Positions 36,465 to 47,347 of a stretch of 64,000 bases of DNA are shown one piece after another. The translations under genes were made by a program, and so were the position numbers. A model generated the notes under the pieces. It had not been told where the DNA came from, did no database searches, and saw nothing but the letters and a program-made list of their open reading frames with translations. Every line of letters starts with the position of its first letter. Within the stretch, counting starts at the first letter, position 1. Source of the DNA: CBDCUW01 sp963734865 (lineage in GTDB: Bacteria > Planctomycetota > Planctomycetia > Pirellulales > Pirellulaceae); NCBI GenBank assembly GCA_963734865.1, contig CAVTIV010000010.1:171432-235431 (forward strand), read 5' to 3'.

Positions 36465-39400
36465 ATGGGAGTTCGGGGAGACCACGTGCTGGCTTGCCAA
36501 AGATTTCAGCAATACATCTTATTGAGTCTGTTGCTGCTGGGGCTTGATTCGCCTGCTTGTTTCAGCCAAGCGACGACCGAGGAGTCGGCACCACAACCCG
36601 TGACACAGACGCAGGTGGACGAACTGCGGGGTCGGCTCGAGTCGAGCAAAGATCTGGACGACTCCGTCAAGACGTCCATCACTTCCTTGCTGGAGGAAGT
36701 GACGACCGACCTGCAGTCGGCCGAATCGAGCGCACGCGATGCGGCGGCGTTTCAGGAACAAATTGATTCGGCCGCGGCGAACGTTGACTCGGCGAACAAA
36801 ACGCTCGAGAATCCGCCCGAATCGGAACCATTGCCCAACGCCACGCAGTCGGAGTCCTTGCTCCAGCAGCAATTGGTTGAGAAGCAAGCGGCACTGGCCG
36901 ACGCGGAAAAAAAAGTTGCCCTCGCGGTCAGCGAGCCGTCGCGTCGGCAAGCTCGACTGCTGGCAATCCCGGACGAGCAGTCGAAGTTGGAACAATCGTT
37001 AGCAGAAGCTCGCAAACAAGTTTTGGCGACCGGTGATACGGGTGATCTGCCGCTTCTCGCAGATGCTCGTTCGCTAAGGTCCAGGGCGAAAGTGCAGTCC
37101 ATCGCGGCCAAGTTGAACATGCTCCAAAAAGAGGCGGTTGCTTACAAGGCGACATCGGATCTGCTTCCCTTGCAACGTCAGTTGGCCGAGAACGAGGTGA
37201 AGCGACTGCAACAGCAGATCAAAGCACTGCAGAACGCACTTGCCGGAATCCGGCAAGCACAGATCGACACGTTACGCGGTCGTGTCGCGAAGGCCGCCAA
37301 AGACGCTTCGCCGACGCTGGTGAAAGTTGCGAAGACCAATGTCGATCTGTTGGATCAGTACGAGCAGATGGCCTCGCGCGGCCAGGTCGTCGCCGACAAA
37401 CTGCGTGATACTCGAAAACAGCTAGAAGATGTCAAGAATCATGAGAGAACGACGGTTGATCGCGTGGCAGCCGTCGGGTTGACCGAGGTACTTGAGTTGC
37501 ATCTGCAACGAGAAAAAACTCAGTTGCAACGCCTGCAAGTTGACTATCGACCTGACCCCGATCTGCGTAAGGAGATTCAAACGCTGCTGAAAGATACGTT
37601 CGCTTGGGAGGATGAAGCGACTCAAGCATCGACCACTCAAGCATCGACCACGGCGCTTGCCGCGCCATCCAATCAGGGACCATCCAATCAGGAGCCGGCC
37701 AATCAGGGACCATCCAATCAGGGACCATCCAATCAGGGACCATCCAATCAGGAGCCATCCAATCAGGGACCATCCAATCAGGAGCCGGCCAGTGAACAGG
37801 TCTCCGATCATGATTTGCTGTCCTTGAAGGCCGAGATCCTGCGGAAGCTCGTTCCGGTTAGCTCGACATTGTTCCAAGATCTCGTTTCGCTCGATACGGC
37901 CCAGCGTCAATTGCGTGACGTCATCGATCGCTATCTCGATTTCATCGAAGAAAACCTGCTTTGGACGCGTAATGCACCCTACATCACCGCGGTCAATCCA
38001 TCGGCATCGCTGGGTGGCATTGCCTGGTTGATCTCTGGCGAGAACTGGTCTGCGGTACCAGCGGCGCTCGCCAGTGACTTCCGCAGGCGGCCATTCATTG
38101 TCGTTTGCATGCTGCTGCTATTGGGCACAATCACGTTCGCTCGATCCAAGTTTCGGCGCACGATTATCACACAAGGCGAAATCGCCAAGCGTGCCAGTTG
38201 CGTGGTTGTCGAGCCGACGTTCCACGCGACCTACGCGACCATCATGCTGGCGGCGCCCGTTCCGTTAGCTCTGGCAGGTCTCGCTTGGTTGATCGCGGGT
38301 TCTGGCCAGCGGGATGAGTTCCTGATCAGTTTGACTTGGGGACTTGGTTTTGGCGCACTGTTTTTGACACCCATCATCTTGCTGCGGCAAATCTGTCGTG
38401 GTGAGGGACTTGGGATCAACCACTTTCGCTGGCCAGAAAGCGTATGCAAGCGGGTACGTCAAGCCTGCGGAGACCTGGCCGCCGTTGGTGGACCATTGGC
38501 GATAATCATGGTGATGCTGCATCTCCAGTCCGACGAATCGATTTCGGATTCTCTCGGTCGGTACCTCGTGATCGCATTGATGGTGATTTTTGTTGCTGAA
38601 GCGTACCAACTGCTCAGACCGAGTTTGCTGTGGTCAGAACATCTCAGGTCGACGAGCCTGCTGTTTCGATACCGGCGCATCATCTATTCGATTGCCATGT
38701 TGATCCCGATCGGGATCACGCTCCTGGTCGCTTTGGGTTACGAATACATGACCTTCGCGGTAATGCACTCCGTTGCGCTCTCGGTGATTGCGCTGCTGGT
38801 GATTGCTGTCTTGCAATCGATCGCGATGCGAGTACTGCTGATTCGCCGCCGCCGACTTTCGATTGCCCAGTCGAAGCAGCGTCGTGCGGCGATGGCGGAT
38901 ACCGATGCGGTCGAAACGGCGGGGATCAACGTCACGGTTCCCGAGGTCGATTTTGGATCGGTCAGCCAACGTGCCCAACAGCTCGTACGGCTGCTCGGTT
39001 TCGCGGCGGGATGCGTGGCCATTGGGTGGATTTGGAGTGATTTATTGCCCGCACTTGGCATGCTTGACCGAGTTCCGATTTCGCCAATCGAAACGGCCGA
39101 TGGCAATCCGCGAACTCTGCGTGATTTGCTATTCGCCATCCTGACCATTGGCTTGACCATCTATGCGGTCAAGAACTTGCCCGCGATGGTCGAGTTGTTC
39201 TTCTTGCAGCCGCTGGAGCCAGGTGCAAGGTACGCCGTGTCGACCATGCTTTGCTACGCGATCGGATCTGTCGGTTTGATTTTGGGTCTGAATTTTTTGA
39301 GCATTCCCTGGTCGCAACTGAGTTGGATCCTGGCGGCAGCGAGCGTGGGTTTGGGTTTCGGGCTTCAGGAGATTTTGGCGAACTTCGTTTCCGGAATCAT

Positions 39401-39923
39401 TCTGCTGTTAGAACAACCTATTCGAGTCGGTGATATTGTGACCGTTGACAACTCCACTGGTGTTGTCACGAAGATGCAGATCCGAGCGACCACCGTCACC
39501 AACTGGGATCGTCAGGAGTTGATCATTCCCAACAAGGACCTGGTCACGGGCAAGCTACTTAACTGGACGCTTAGCAACGTGATCAACCGGGTCGTGATCA
39601 ATGTCGGTGTCGCCTACGGGTCGGAGCCCGAGAATGTAAGGAATGTGTTGCTGGGCGCCGTTAAAAACCACCCCGAGGTACTGAAAGATCCGGCACCCAT
39701 CGTGACGTTCGAGCAGTTTGGCGACAGCTCGCTGAATTTCGTGATCCGCTGCTATTTGCCGTCGCTGGAAAAACGTCTGCTGACGATTCATGAGTTGCAC
39801 AGTGCGATCGCCAGGGCCCTGACGTCTGCGGAAATCGAGATTCCATTCCCGCAGCGTGACATACACTTGACGATCGAGCCATCCGGTCCATCACTCGATT
39901 CGATCGTGCCCCGCCAAGGCTGA
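36465..39923 (+). CDS. Large MscS-family mechanosensitive channel (MscK/MscM-like)
   Basis: The start is the ATG at 36465 (MGVRGDHVLACQRFQ); an upstream TTG at 36441 is less likely. The ~1152-residue protein begins with a signal peptide (YILLSLLLLGLDSPACFS). A long periplasmic coiled-coil region (~30-390) follows, then a linker made of PSNQG/PSNQE repeats, and about ten membrane helices. The MscS core is near the C-terminus: YAIGSVGLILGLNFLSIPWSQLSWILAAASVGLGFGLQEILANFVSGIILLLEQPIRVGDIV, then VVTKMQIRATTVTNWDRQELIIPNKDLV. It protects cells during hypo-osmotic shock. Its length matches KefA/MscK-type channels. It is probably transcribed alone. Confidence 0.95.
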   Translation: MGVRGDHVLACQRFQQYILLSLLLLGLDSPACFSQATTEESAPQPVTQTQVDELRGRLESSKDLDDSVKTSITSLLEEVTTDLQSAESSARDAAAFQEQIDSAAANVDSANKTLENPPESEPLPNATQSESLLQQQLVEKQAALADAEKKVALAVSEPSRRQARLLAIPDEQSKLEQSLAEARKQVLATGDTGDLPLLADARSLRSRAKVQSIAAKLNMLQKEAVAYKATSDLLPLQRQLAENEVKRLQQQIKALQNALAGIRQAQIDTLRGRVAKAAKDASPTLVKVAKTNVDLLDQYEQMASRGQVVADKLRDTRKQLEDVKNHERTTVDRVAAVGLTEVLELHLQREKTQLQRLQVDYRPDPDLRKEIQTLLKDTFAWEDEATQASTTQASTTALAAPSNQGPSNQEPANQGPSNQGPSNQGPSNQEPSNQGPSNQEPASEQVSDHDLLSLKAEILRKLVPVSSTLFQDLVSLDTAQRQLRDVIDRYLDFIEENLLWTRNAPYITAVNPSASLGGIAWLISGENWSAVPAALASDFRRRPFIVVCMLLLLGTITFARSKFRRTIITQGEIAKRASCVVVEPTFHATYATIMLAAPVPLALAGLAWLIAGSGQRDEFLISLTWGLGFGALFLTPIILLRQICRGEGLGINHFRWPESVCKRVRQACGDLAAVGGPLAIIMVMLHLQSDESISDSLGRYLVIALMVIFVAEAYQLLRPSLLWSEHLRSTSLLFRYRRIIYSIAMLIPIGITLLVALGYEYMTFAVMHSVALSVIALLVIAVLQSIAMRVLLIRRRRLSIAQSKQRRAAMADTDAVETAGINVTVPEVDFGSVSQRAQQLVRLLGFAAGCVAIGWIWSDLLPALGMLDRVPISPIETADGNPRTLRDLLFAILTIGLTIYAVKNLPAMVELFFLQPLEPGARYAVSTMLCYAIGSVGLILGLNFLSIPWSQLSWILAAASVGLGFGLQEILANFVSGIILLLEQPIRVGDIVTVDNSTGVVTKMQIRATTVTNWDRQELIIPNKDLVTGKLLNWTLSNVINRVVINVGVAYGSEPENVRNVLLGAVKNHPEVLKDPAPIVTFEQFGDSSLNFVIRCYLPSLEKRLLTIHELHSAIARALTSAEIEIPFPQRDIHLTIEPSGPSLDSIVPRQG
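37664..37791 (+). repeat. 15 bp tandem repeat encoding PSNQG/PSNQE
   Basis: About eight copies of a 15 bp unit (CCATCCAATCAGGGA and close variants) lie in frame between the coiled-coil and membrane parts of the channel. A shorter duplicated unit (ACTCAAGCATCGACC) precedes them. Confidence 0.9.
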
Positions 39924-40408
39924 AACGTTTGTTCGTCGCCTGTGACGAGTGCTGTGGAACCGCTTCGCGGTAAATCCCGCCCGCGACCCGAAATGTTGGC
40001 TACGAAGATGCGGGTCAAGACCAGGGGCTGATCACACTCGACGAGCCGATGCCGCCGCGATCTTGTGTGAAACCCTTTGTTTTGCCGAGTGAGATCAATG
40101 TTCGCAGTGTTAAACACTTAGCAACCTCGCGAATTCCAAACGTGTGAAAACGTGTGAGCCAGGGAAATACGCCAGGATGTTGGCAGAGAATGTCGAACCA
40201 ACGCTCGCCAGCGTCTATCATGAGAGTGTGTGAGGTGGACCACGTCCTTTGCTCGGACGCCCTTATCGGACTCTCAGTGCAATGCCTTGCCAGCGAAAAC
40301 CGTGAGATCTCACTCGGTAGCGATGACTGTGCGGTTCGGTATTCGTGAGCAACGCAGTCAGCCGACAAGGACACCGGACATTGTTCTAGAACAGTTGAGT
40401 GTGCTGTG
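39924..40408. other. Intergenic region, no gene recognised
   Basis: About 485 bp between the channel and the histidine kinase. I see no reading frame with family features, no RNA gene motif and no clear terminator. It probably carries the promoter of the kinase gene. Confidence 0.5.
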
Positions 40409-43400
40409 ATGGCGAATGCGGAAATCGGTGGCGAAATCGATCGGTTCAACCAAGGACACCTCCCCGAAAGCATCCTTGGACAGTCCCATGAATTTGCCTG
40501 GATTGCCGCGGTCGGTGGCGATCCCTTGCATTGGATTCATCCTGTGGCCGAGAGAATCTACGGACGCGGGACCAGCGAGCTGATTTCGAACCCGCGTTTG
40601 CGATTCGATTTGATTCATGCCGACGATCGAACCGCCGTCCTGGAGAGCCTAGAGCAATTGCCCGATACGGGAACGGCCCAGTACGACTACCGGCTCGTCG
40701 ATCCGCGCGGCAGCGTGACCTGGATTCGTGAATCGGCAGTCCTCGATCGCAGTGATCCCGACAAGCCGTTGGTGTGCGGTGTCAGCCGCATCATCACCGA
40801 TCAGCGGAATGTCGAAATCACGCTTCGTGACTCCGAGGCCGTCTACCATTCCCTGGTCGAGAGCTTGCCGCTGAGCGTCCTCCGCAAAGATGCTCGTGGG
40901 CGAATCCAATACGCCAATAGCCTGGCTTGCGAACAGATGGGGACGCACGTCGAACAGGTGATCGGGAAGACCGACTTCGATCTGTTTCCAGCCGAACTGG
41001 CCAAGAAGTACATGGCTGATGACAAAAGCGTGATGAAATCGGGCAAGCTCCATCATGACGTCGAACGTCACCAAGGCAGCGACGGAAAGCAGATACACGT
41101 CGAGGTATGGAAGGCTCCCGTCTATACGCGCACAAGGCGAGATCGTGGGAATCCAAGTGATGTTTTGGGACATCACGAACCAGAAGAACGCCGAGCACCA
41201 GGTCGAGTTCGAGAAGTTTTTGTTGTCGACGCTGCTCGAAACCGTTCCCGATTCGGTGTACTTCAAGGATGCCGACAGCCGATTCATCCGGCTCAGTCGC
41301 AGTTGTGCTCGAAAATTCGGATTGAGCGACCCACATGATGCGATCGGCAAGTCGGATGCTGACTTTTTTAGTCCCGAACATGCCAAAGCGGCGCTAGCCG
41401 ACGAGCATCAGATCATGGAAACGGGTGAGACAATTCTTGCCAAAGTTGAAGAGGAAACCTACTCCGACCGAGAACCAACCTGGTGCAGCACGACCAAGGT
41501 TCCACTGAAGGACAAGAGCGGCAAAGTCATCGGAACTTTCGGCATCTCTCGAGACGTGTCGCAGCAAAAGCGGGCCGAACAGGAGTTGGCACGCGAACGT
41601 GATCTGCTCAAGACAATCATCGACAACGTTCCAGATCTGATTTACGTCAAAGATCGTGTCGGTCGTTTTGTAACGGCCAATGCCTCGTTGCTGCGATTGC
41701 TGAAACTAGAATCGGCCGACCAAATGCGAGGCAAGACCGACTACGATTTTTCGCCACCCGAAATGGCCTGCAATTACGTGACTGACGATCAGAACGTGAT
41801 GCGCAGCGGCGAACCACTGCTGGACCGCGAAGAGTCCCATCGTCGAGACGACGGTTCCCCGATCTGGTTGCTGACAACCAAGGTACCGCTTCGAAACGCC
41901 AACGGCGAAGTCATCGGAGTGGTTGGGATCGGACACGACATCACGGAACGGAAAAAGGCGGATGAGGAGATCTTGAAGGCCAAGGAGATTGCCGATAAAG
42001 CGAATCTCGCCAAAAGTGACTTTCTGGCAAACATGAGCCACGAGATTCGCACGCCAATGAATGCGATCATTGGCATGACCGACCTGGTCTTGGACACCAA
42101 ACTGGACTCGACTCAACGTAATTTCCTGTCGATGGTCCAGGAGTCGGGTGAGTCGCTGCTCGCGGTGATCAATGATATTCTCGATTTTTCAAAAATCGAA
42201 GCGGGCAAATTAGATATCGAATCTCGTGTTTTCGATCTCCGCGAAAGCCTCGGCGATACAATGAAGACGCTCGGCCTGAAGGCACACACCAAAGGGTTGG
42301 AATTGGCCTTTCGTGTTGATCCAAGTGCCCCCCGATACGTCGTCGGTGATTCGGGCCGGATTCGTCAGATTATCGTGAATCTGGTCGGCAATGCGATCAA
42401 GTTCACAGAAATCGGTGAAGTGGTCGTCGATGTTGAGCAGCTCACCGGATCGTCCCACGAAGTCACGCTGGAGGTCAGTGTACGTGACACGGGTATTGGC
42501 ATTCCAGAAGACAAATGCGGCACGATCTTCGAAGGATTTGAGCAGGCCGATACGTCAACGACCCGTCGTTTCGGTGGTACCGGTTTGGGGCTGGCAATTT
42601 CGTCCAGACTCGTCGAGCTGATGGGCGGTTCCATCTCCGTCGAGAGCAAAGTCGACGAAGGCAGCAAGTTCACATTCACCATGCAGTTGGCAGCCGCACC
42701 CGAGGATATTGAGGATCAATCGAACAAAGGCGTTGTGTATGTGGGTGGCACCCGGGTATTGATTGTCGACGACAATGAAACAAACCGAAAGATTCTCCAT
42801 GAGATGCTAAGTAACTGGGGAATGATTCCTGTGTTGGCCGAATCAGGCGATGTAGCGATCGACGTGCTTCGCGAATCGCAACATCGCGGCCAGCCGTTCG
42901 GGCTGGTCGTCAGCGATGTCAACATGCCCGAAATGAGCGGTTATGATTTCGTCGAACAAGTTCGTGATGACGTGAATTGCGGCAATCCACCGATCATCAT
43001 CCTGACGAGCGGCGGACGCGATGGCGACGCGTCGGTTCGTGATCGTCTGGGGATCGCCGAACGATTGATGAAACCGGTGAAACAATCCGAGCTATTCGAT
43101 GCGATCGTCCGCACCCTTGGTGTGACATCGCCCGAAGACGAAACCTCGTTCAATTACGATGAACAATTCGACGATCAACTGGGCCGTCTGAAAATTCTTT
43201 TGGCTGAAGACAATATCATCAATCAAAAGTTGGCCATCGGTGTGCTGTCCAGATTCGGTCATCAGGTTACCGTGGCCAGCAATGGCGAAGAAGCGATCAA
43301 AGCACTGGAAACCGATTCGTTCGATCTCGTGATGATGGATGTGCAAATGCCTGTGATGGACGGATTCGCGGCCACTCAAGCGATTCGAGAGCGCGAAGTC

Positions 43401-43973
43401 AAAACGGGTGCCCACATTCCGATCATCGCCATGACGGCTCACGCAATGAAGGGAGATCGCGAGAAATGTATCGAATGTGGGATGGATGAATACGTCGCCA
43501 AACCAATTCGTATCACTGCACTCAGGGAGAAACTTGCCATGGTCCTGGGAAATCAAACCAACTGGAATGATGACGAATCCGAAGAATTGGTCGAATCGGA
43601 TCACGCGGATGCGGTTGACCCGGGCGATCCGATCAACTGGGATCACGCTCGGACGACGGTGGCGGGCGATGAGCGACTGCTGAATGAATTGCTGGCCATC
43701 TATCTCGACGAAAGTCAAAGACTCCTGCGTGAAATTCGGGCCGCCGTTGAATCCGAAGATCGACAGACCCTTCATCGCAGCGCCCACACGCTCAAAGGCG
43801 CCTCGATGTCGGTCGGGGCAGACCATACCGTCGAGATCGCTCAACGCCTCGAGGATTTCGGTGATCAAGGGCGATTTGATGACCTGCCAACCATTATGGA
43901 CGAGTTGCACGCATCGCTCGGCCGGGTGGTCACCGCCGCGAAGAATCATCTGGAAACCGACGAACTTGGATAG
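40409..43973 (+). CDS. Hybrid histidine kinase, four PAS - HisKA - HATPase - REC - REC - HPt; apparent frameshift
   Basis: The ATG at 40409 starts a frame with two PAS domains. Near 41126-41135 the second PAS breaks: VEVWKAPVY should continue into AQGEIVGIQVMFWDIT, which lies in another frame that runs to 43973. One extra base (or two missing) explains it. The second part has two more PAS domains (ETVPDSVYFKDADSRF; DNVPDLIYVKDRVGRF), HisKA with FLANMSHEIRTPMNAIIGMT, HATPase with GGTGLGLAISS, REC1 (VLIVDDN, SDVNMPEMSG), REC2 (ILLAEDN, MMDVQMPVMDGF) and an HPt with AHTLKGASMSVG. All phosphotransfer residues are present. No membrane helix is seen, so the sensor is cytoplasmic. No output regulator gene is adjacent. 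Confidence 0.9.
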
Positions 43974-44178
43974 CAAGCTGACGGAAGACGCAAGCTCGAC
44001 CGAATGCTCTCTGCCGAGTTGCAGCGGATCGGAGCAAAAGTGCCACATCCCAATCCCGATCATGCGGTCCCAATGGACGCAATCGTCGGCAGATGGTGCG
44101 TGCCTCAGCAAAATCGGCTGAGGCTGCTAGAATAGTGCTCCCGCCCCCGCAGCCCCTGCATCCGTTGAGAGTTTTCCC

Positions 44179-47100
44179 GTGCGTTTTCTTGCCGTCCTGA
44201 TCAGTTGTGCCGTCACGTTCGCCACAACCGGTCGACTCCCTGGCATCGAGCCGGAATCGGTCCGCCCGGCGATCGATCCTGCCGTCCGATTCGATCGCGA
44301 CATCCGACCGATCCTCTCGGACAAATGTTTCTTTCTGTCACGGCCCCGATCACGAACATCGCGAAGCCGATTTGCGGCTCGATCTGGAAGCCGACGCAAA
44401 ACAATCGGTGATCGTTCCCGGCAACATCGAAGCGAGTGAGATGGTGCTTCGTATCCGCTCGTCCGATGCTGACGAGATCATGCCGCCGGCCGATGCTCAC
44501 AAGGAACTCTCGGCCGAGGAGATCGATCTCATCACACGCTGGGTTGCCGAGGGTGCCAACTGGACACAACATTGGTCATTCATGGCGCCTCGCTCCCCTG
44601 AGATACCCAGTGTCTCGGCAAAGGATCATGCCCGCTGCGAGATCGACGCGTTCATCCTGCGGCGATTGGAACAGCAGGGTTTGACGCTGACGCATCAGGC
44701 GGATCGCGAAAAGTTGATCCGGCGAGTCACGCTTGATTTGACCGGTTTGCCACCGACGCTGCAGGAAATCGATGCGTTCCTGACGGACGATGCGACGAAT
44801 GCCTACGAGAGGGTTGTCGACCGGTTGCTACAGTCGCATCACTACGGTGAGCGGATGGCCCTGATGTGGATGGATGCCGCTCGATACGGCGACACCAGTG
44901 TCTATCATGCGGACGGACCGCGAGACATGTGGGCGTGGCGCGACGCGATTGTCGATGCCTACAACGACAATTTGCCGTTTGATCAATTCTCGATCTATCA
45001 GATCGCCGGCGACTTGTTACCCGAGGCGAGCCTGCAACAGAAAGTCCTGTCCGGATTCAATCGAAACAACGGGACGACCGACGAAGGGGGCGCGATCGCC
45101 GAGGAATATCGCGTGGAGTATACGGTCGACCGGGTCAAAACGACGTCGACCGTCTGGCTCGGGTTGACCATGGAATGTGCCCAATGTCATGACCACAAGT
45201 ACGACGCCATCTCGCAAGAAGAGTACTACCGGTTTTACGCGTTCTTTAACACCAGTCGTGACGCTGGGATGCAAACCCGAAACGGCAATGCCGAGCCGGC
45301 ACTCGAGATCCCCGATCCGGTCAAACAACAACAGCTTCCGGTTGTTCAACAGCAACTCGCTGCGATCAGGCAGAAAATGCAATCACGGGCCGCAGCATGC
45401 GAGAGCGCATTTACCGCCTGGGTGACCGAGCAGGAATTGAAAACCGCCGGCGATGCAAGCCTCGGCAACGCACAGATCGATATCCCTTTGATCGCGGGGA
45501 AAGGAGATTCCGTTTCCAATTCGACAGCCACGCCACAAACCGGCAAGATTCAGGGGAAAGCCGAATGGGTCAAATCCCGTTTTGACTGGGGGCTGAAATT
45601 TAGCGGCGACAACTATGTCGATCTTGGCAACGTCGGCGACTTTGAGCGAACCGACTCCTTTTCTTACGGCGGTTGGGTCAAGCCGCAAAAGCGTCAGACC
45701 GGTGCGCTGCTGGCACGGATGGATGACAACAACCAGCACCGTGGTTACGACATGTTGGTGGGTGACGGACCCATTTCCGTTCATATCATTCACACCTGGC
45801 CGTCCAACGCGATCAAGGTGATCAGCAATAAAACTCTCAAGGCAGATCAATGGCAGCACGTCTTTGCAACGTATGACGGTTCGTCGACTGCCGCAGGCAT
45901 CAAAATCTATGTCAACGGTGAGCAATGGGATTGGAAGATCGAGCAGGATGGGCTGACCGATTCAATCAAGACAGACAAATCGTTATTGATCGGCAGCCGA
46001 CATCCGGGTTCGCGGCTAAAGGGAATCGTGGATCAGGTGCAGGTCTATGCCCGCAACCTCGATGCATCGGACATCAAAACGCTCGCCACTGCGCCGCCGA
46101 TTCATTCCTTGTTGGCGATCGACGCCGAGCAGCGGACCGCGGAACAATTGGAATCGCTTCGTGAATACTATCTGGTCTTGGAGGACCCGCAGTACGGCGA
46201 ATACAAGCAGCAACTCGAATCACTGACCAATCGGGAAGCCGAGCTTCACAAGCCGTTGACGTCCGTGATGATCATGGGCGACACGGAACAGCCGCGGGAA
46301 ACGTTCATCTTGAATCGCGGCGCCTATGATTCGCCAACGGAAAAAAAGGTCGAACCGGGTACACTGGCGGTCCTGCCACCGATGGAAAACGATTCACCGC
46401 GAGATCGTCTCGGGCTTGCCCGCTGGATGTTCCGTGATGATCACCCGCTAACGGCGCAGCGTCGCCGTCAATCGTTATTGGCAGATGTTATTCGGGGTCG
46501 GGCTGGTTGCCACGCCCGAAGATTTTGGGCGCAGGGAGATTACCCGTCGCATCCGGAGTTGCTGGATTGGTTGGCAATCGATTTCCGCGACAACGGGTGG
46601 AACATCAAACGGTTGCTCAAACAGATCGTGATGTCGTCAACGTATCGTCAGAGTTCTGCGGCGGACCCAGAGCTGTTCCGCCGCGACCCAGCCAACCGGC
46701 TGATCGCCCGCGGACCACGATTCCGATTGCAGGGCGAGTTCATTCGCGACAACGCGCTGGCGGTCAGCGGGTTGTTGGTCGGCAAGATCGGTGGTCCCGG
46801 CGTCAAGCCATACCAACCGCCGGGCCTGTGGGCCGAAGTCGGTCTGGGGGGCAACCCCAAGTTTGTTCAAGACCATGGCGAGAGTCTGTATCGACGCAGC
46901 CTGTACACGTACTGGAAACGGTCCGCGCCGCCGCCAGCGATGCAGATTTTTGACGCGCCGACTCGCGAGAAGTGCACGATCCGCCGGGCCCGCACGAACA
47001 CACCGTTGCAAGCGCTCACGACACTCAATGACATTCAATTTGTCGAAGCCTCTCGGCAGTTTGCCGAACGATTCATTCGCGAAGGTGGCCGTTCGGCTGA

Positions 47101-47347
47101 CGAAAGAATCGGACATGCATTTCGACTCGCGACCGCTCGGGAACCCAGCGATTCAGAGCTTGTTGTCCTGAAAAACGTTTTCACAAGTTCGCTCGATCGA
47201 TACGTCAATGACGTCGAGGGAGCAAAAGCTCTGCTCAGCGTCGGCGAGTCCGAACGAGACGAATCGCTGGATCTGTCGCATCACGCCGCTTGGACGATCG
47301 TCGCCAGTACGATTTTGAACCTCGACGAAACACTCACACGTGAATGA
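44179..47347 (+). CDS. DUF1549/DUF1553 protein with cytochrome motif and LamG insert; three apparent indels
   Basis: The GTG at 44179 starts a Sec-type signal (MRFLAVLISCAVTFATTG). The PSCyt1-type segment FDRDIRPILSDKCF should continue FCHGPDHEHREADLRLD, but an extra T at 44328-44335 shifts the frame. DUF1549 (DAFILRRLEQQGL ... MECAQCHDHKYD), a LamG/concanavalin-like domain (~45600-46060), and DUF1553 (KRLLKQIVMSSTYRQS ... TNTPLQALTTLND) follow. Inside DUF1553, a +1 near 46454-46460 and a -1 near 46526-46530 compensate each other. The other frame between them reads VAVNRYWQMLFGVGLVATPEDFG, the expected sequence. It overlaps the DUF1501 gene (ATGA). This is a planctomycete exported protein pair of unknown chemistry. 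Confidence 0.88.

Noticed and set aside
37422..37910. Minus-strand open frame with Ile-Gly-Trp repeats
   Set aside because: It is the antisense shadow of the PSNQG repeat within the MscS-family channel gene.
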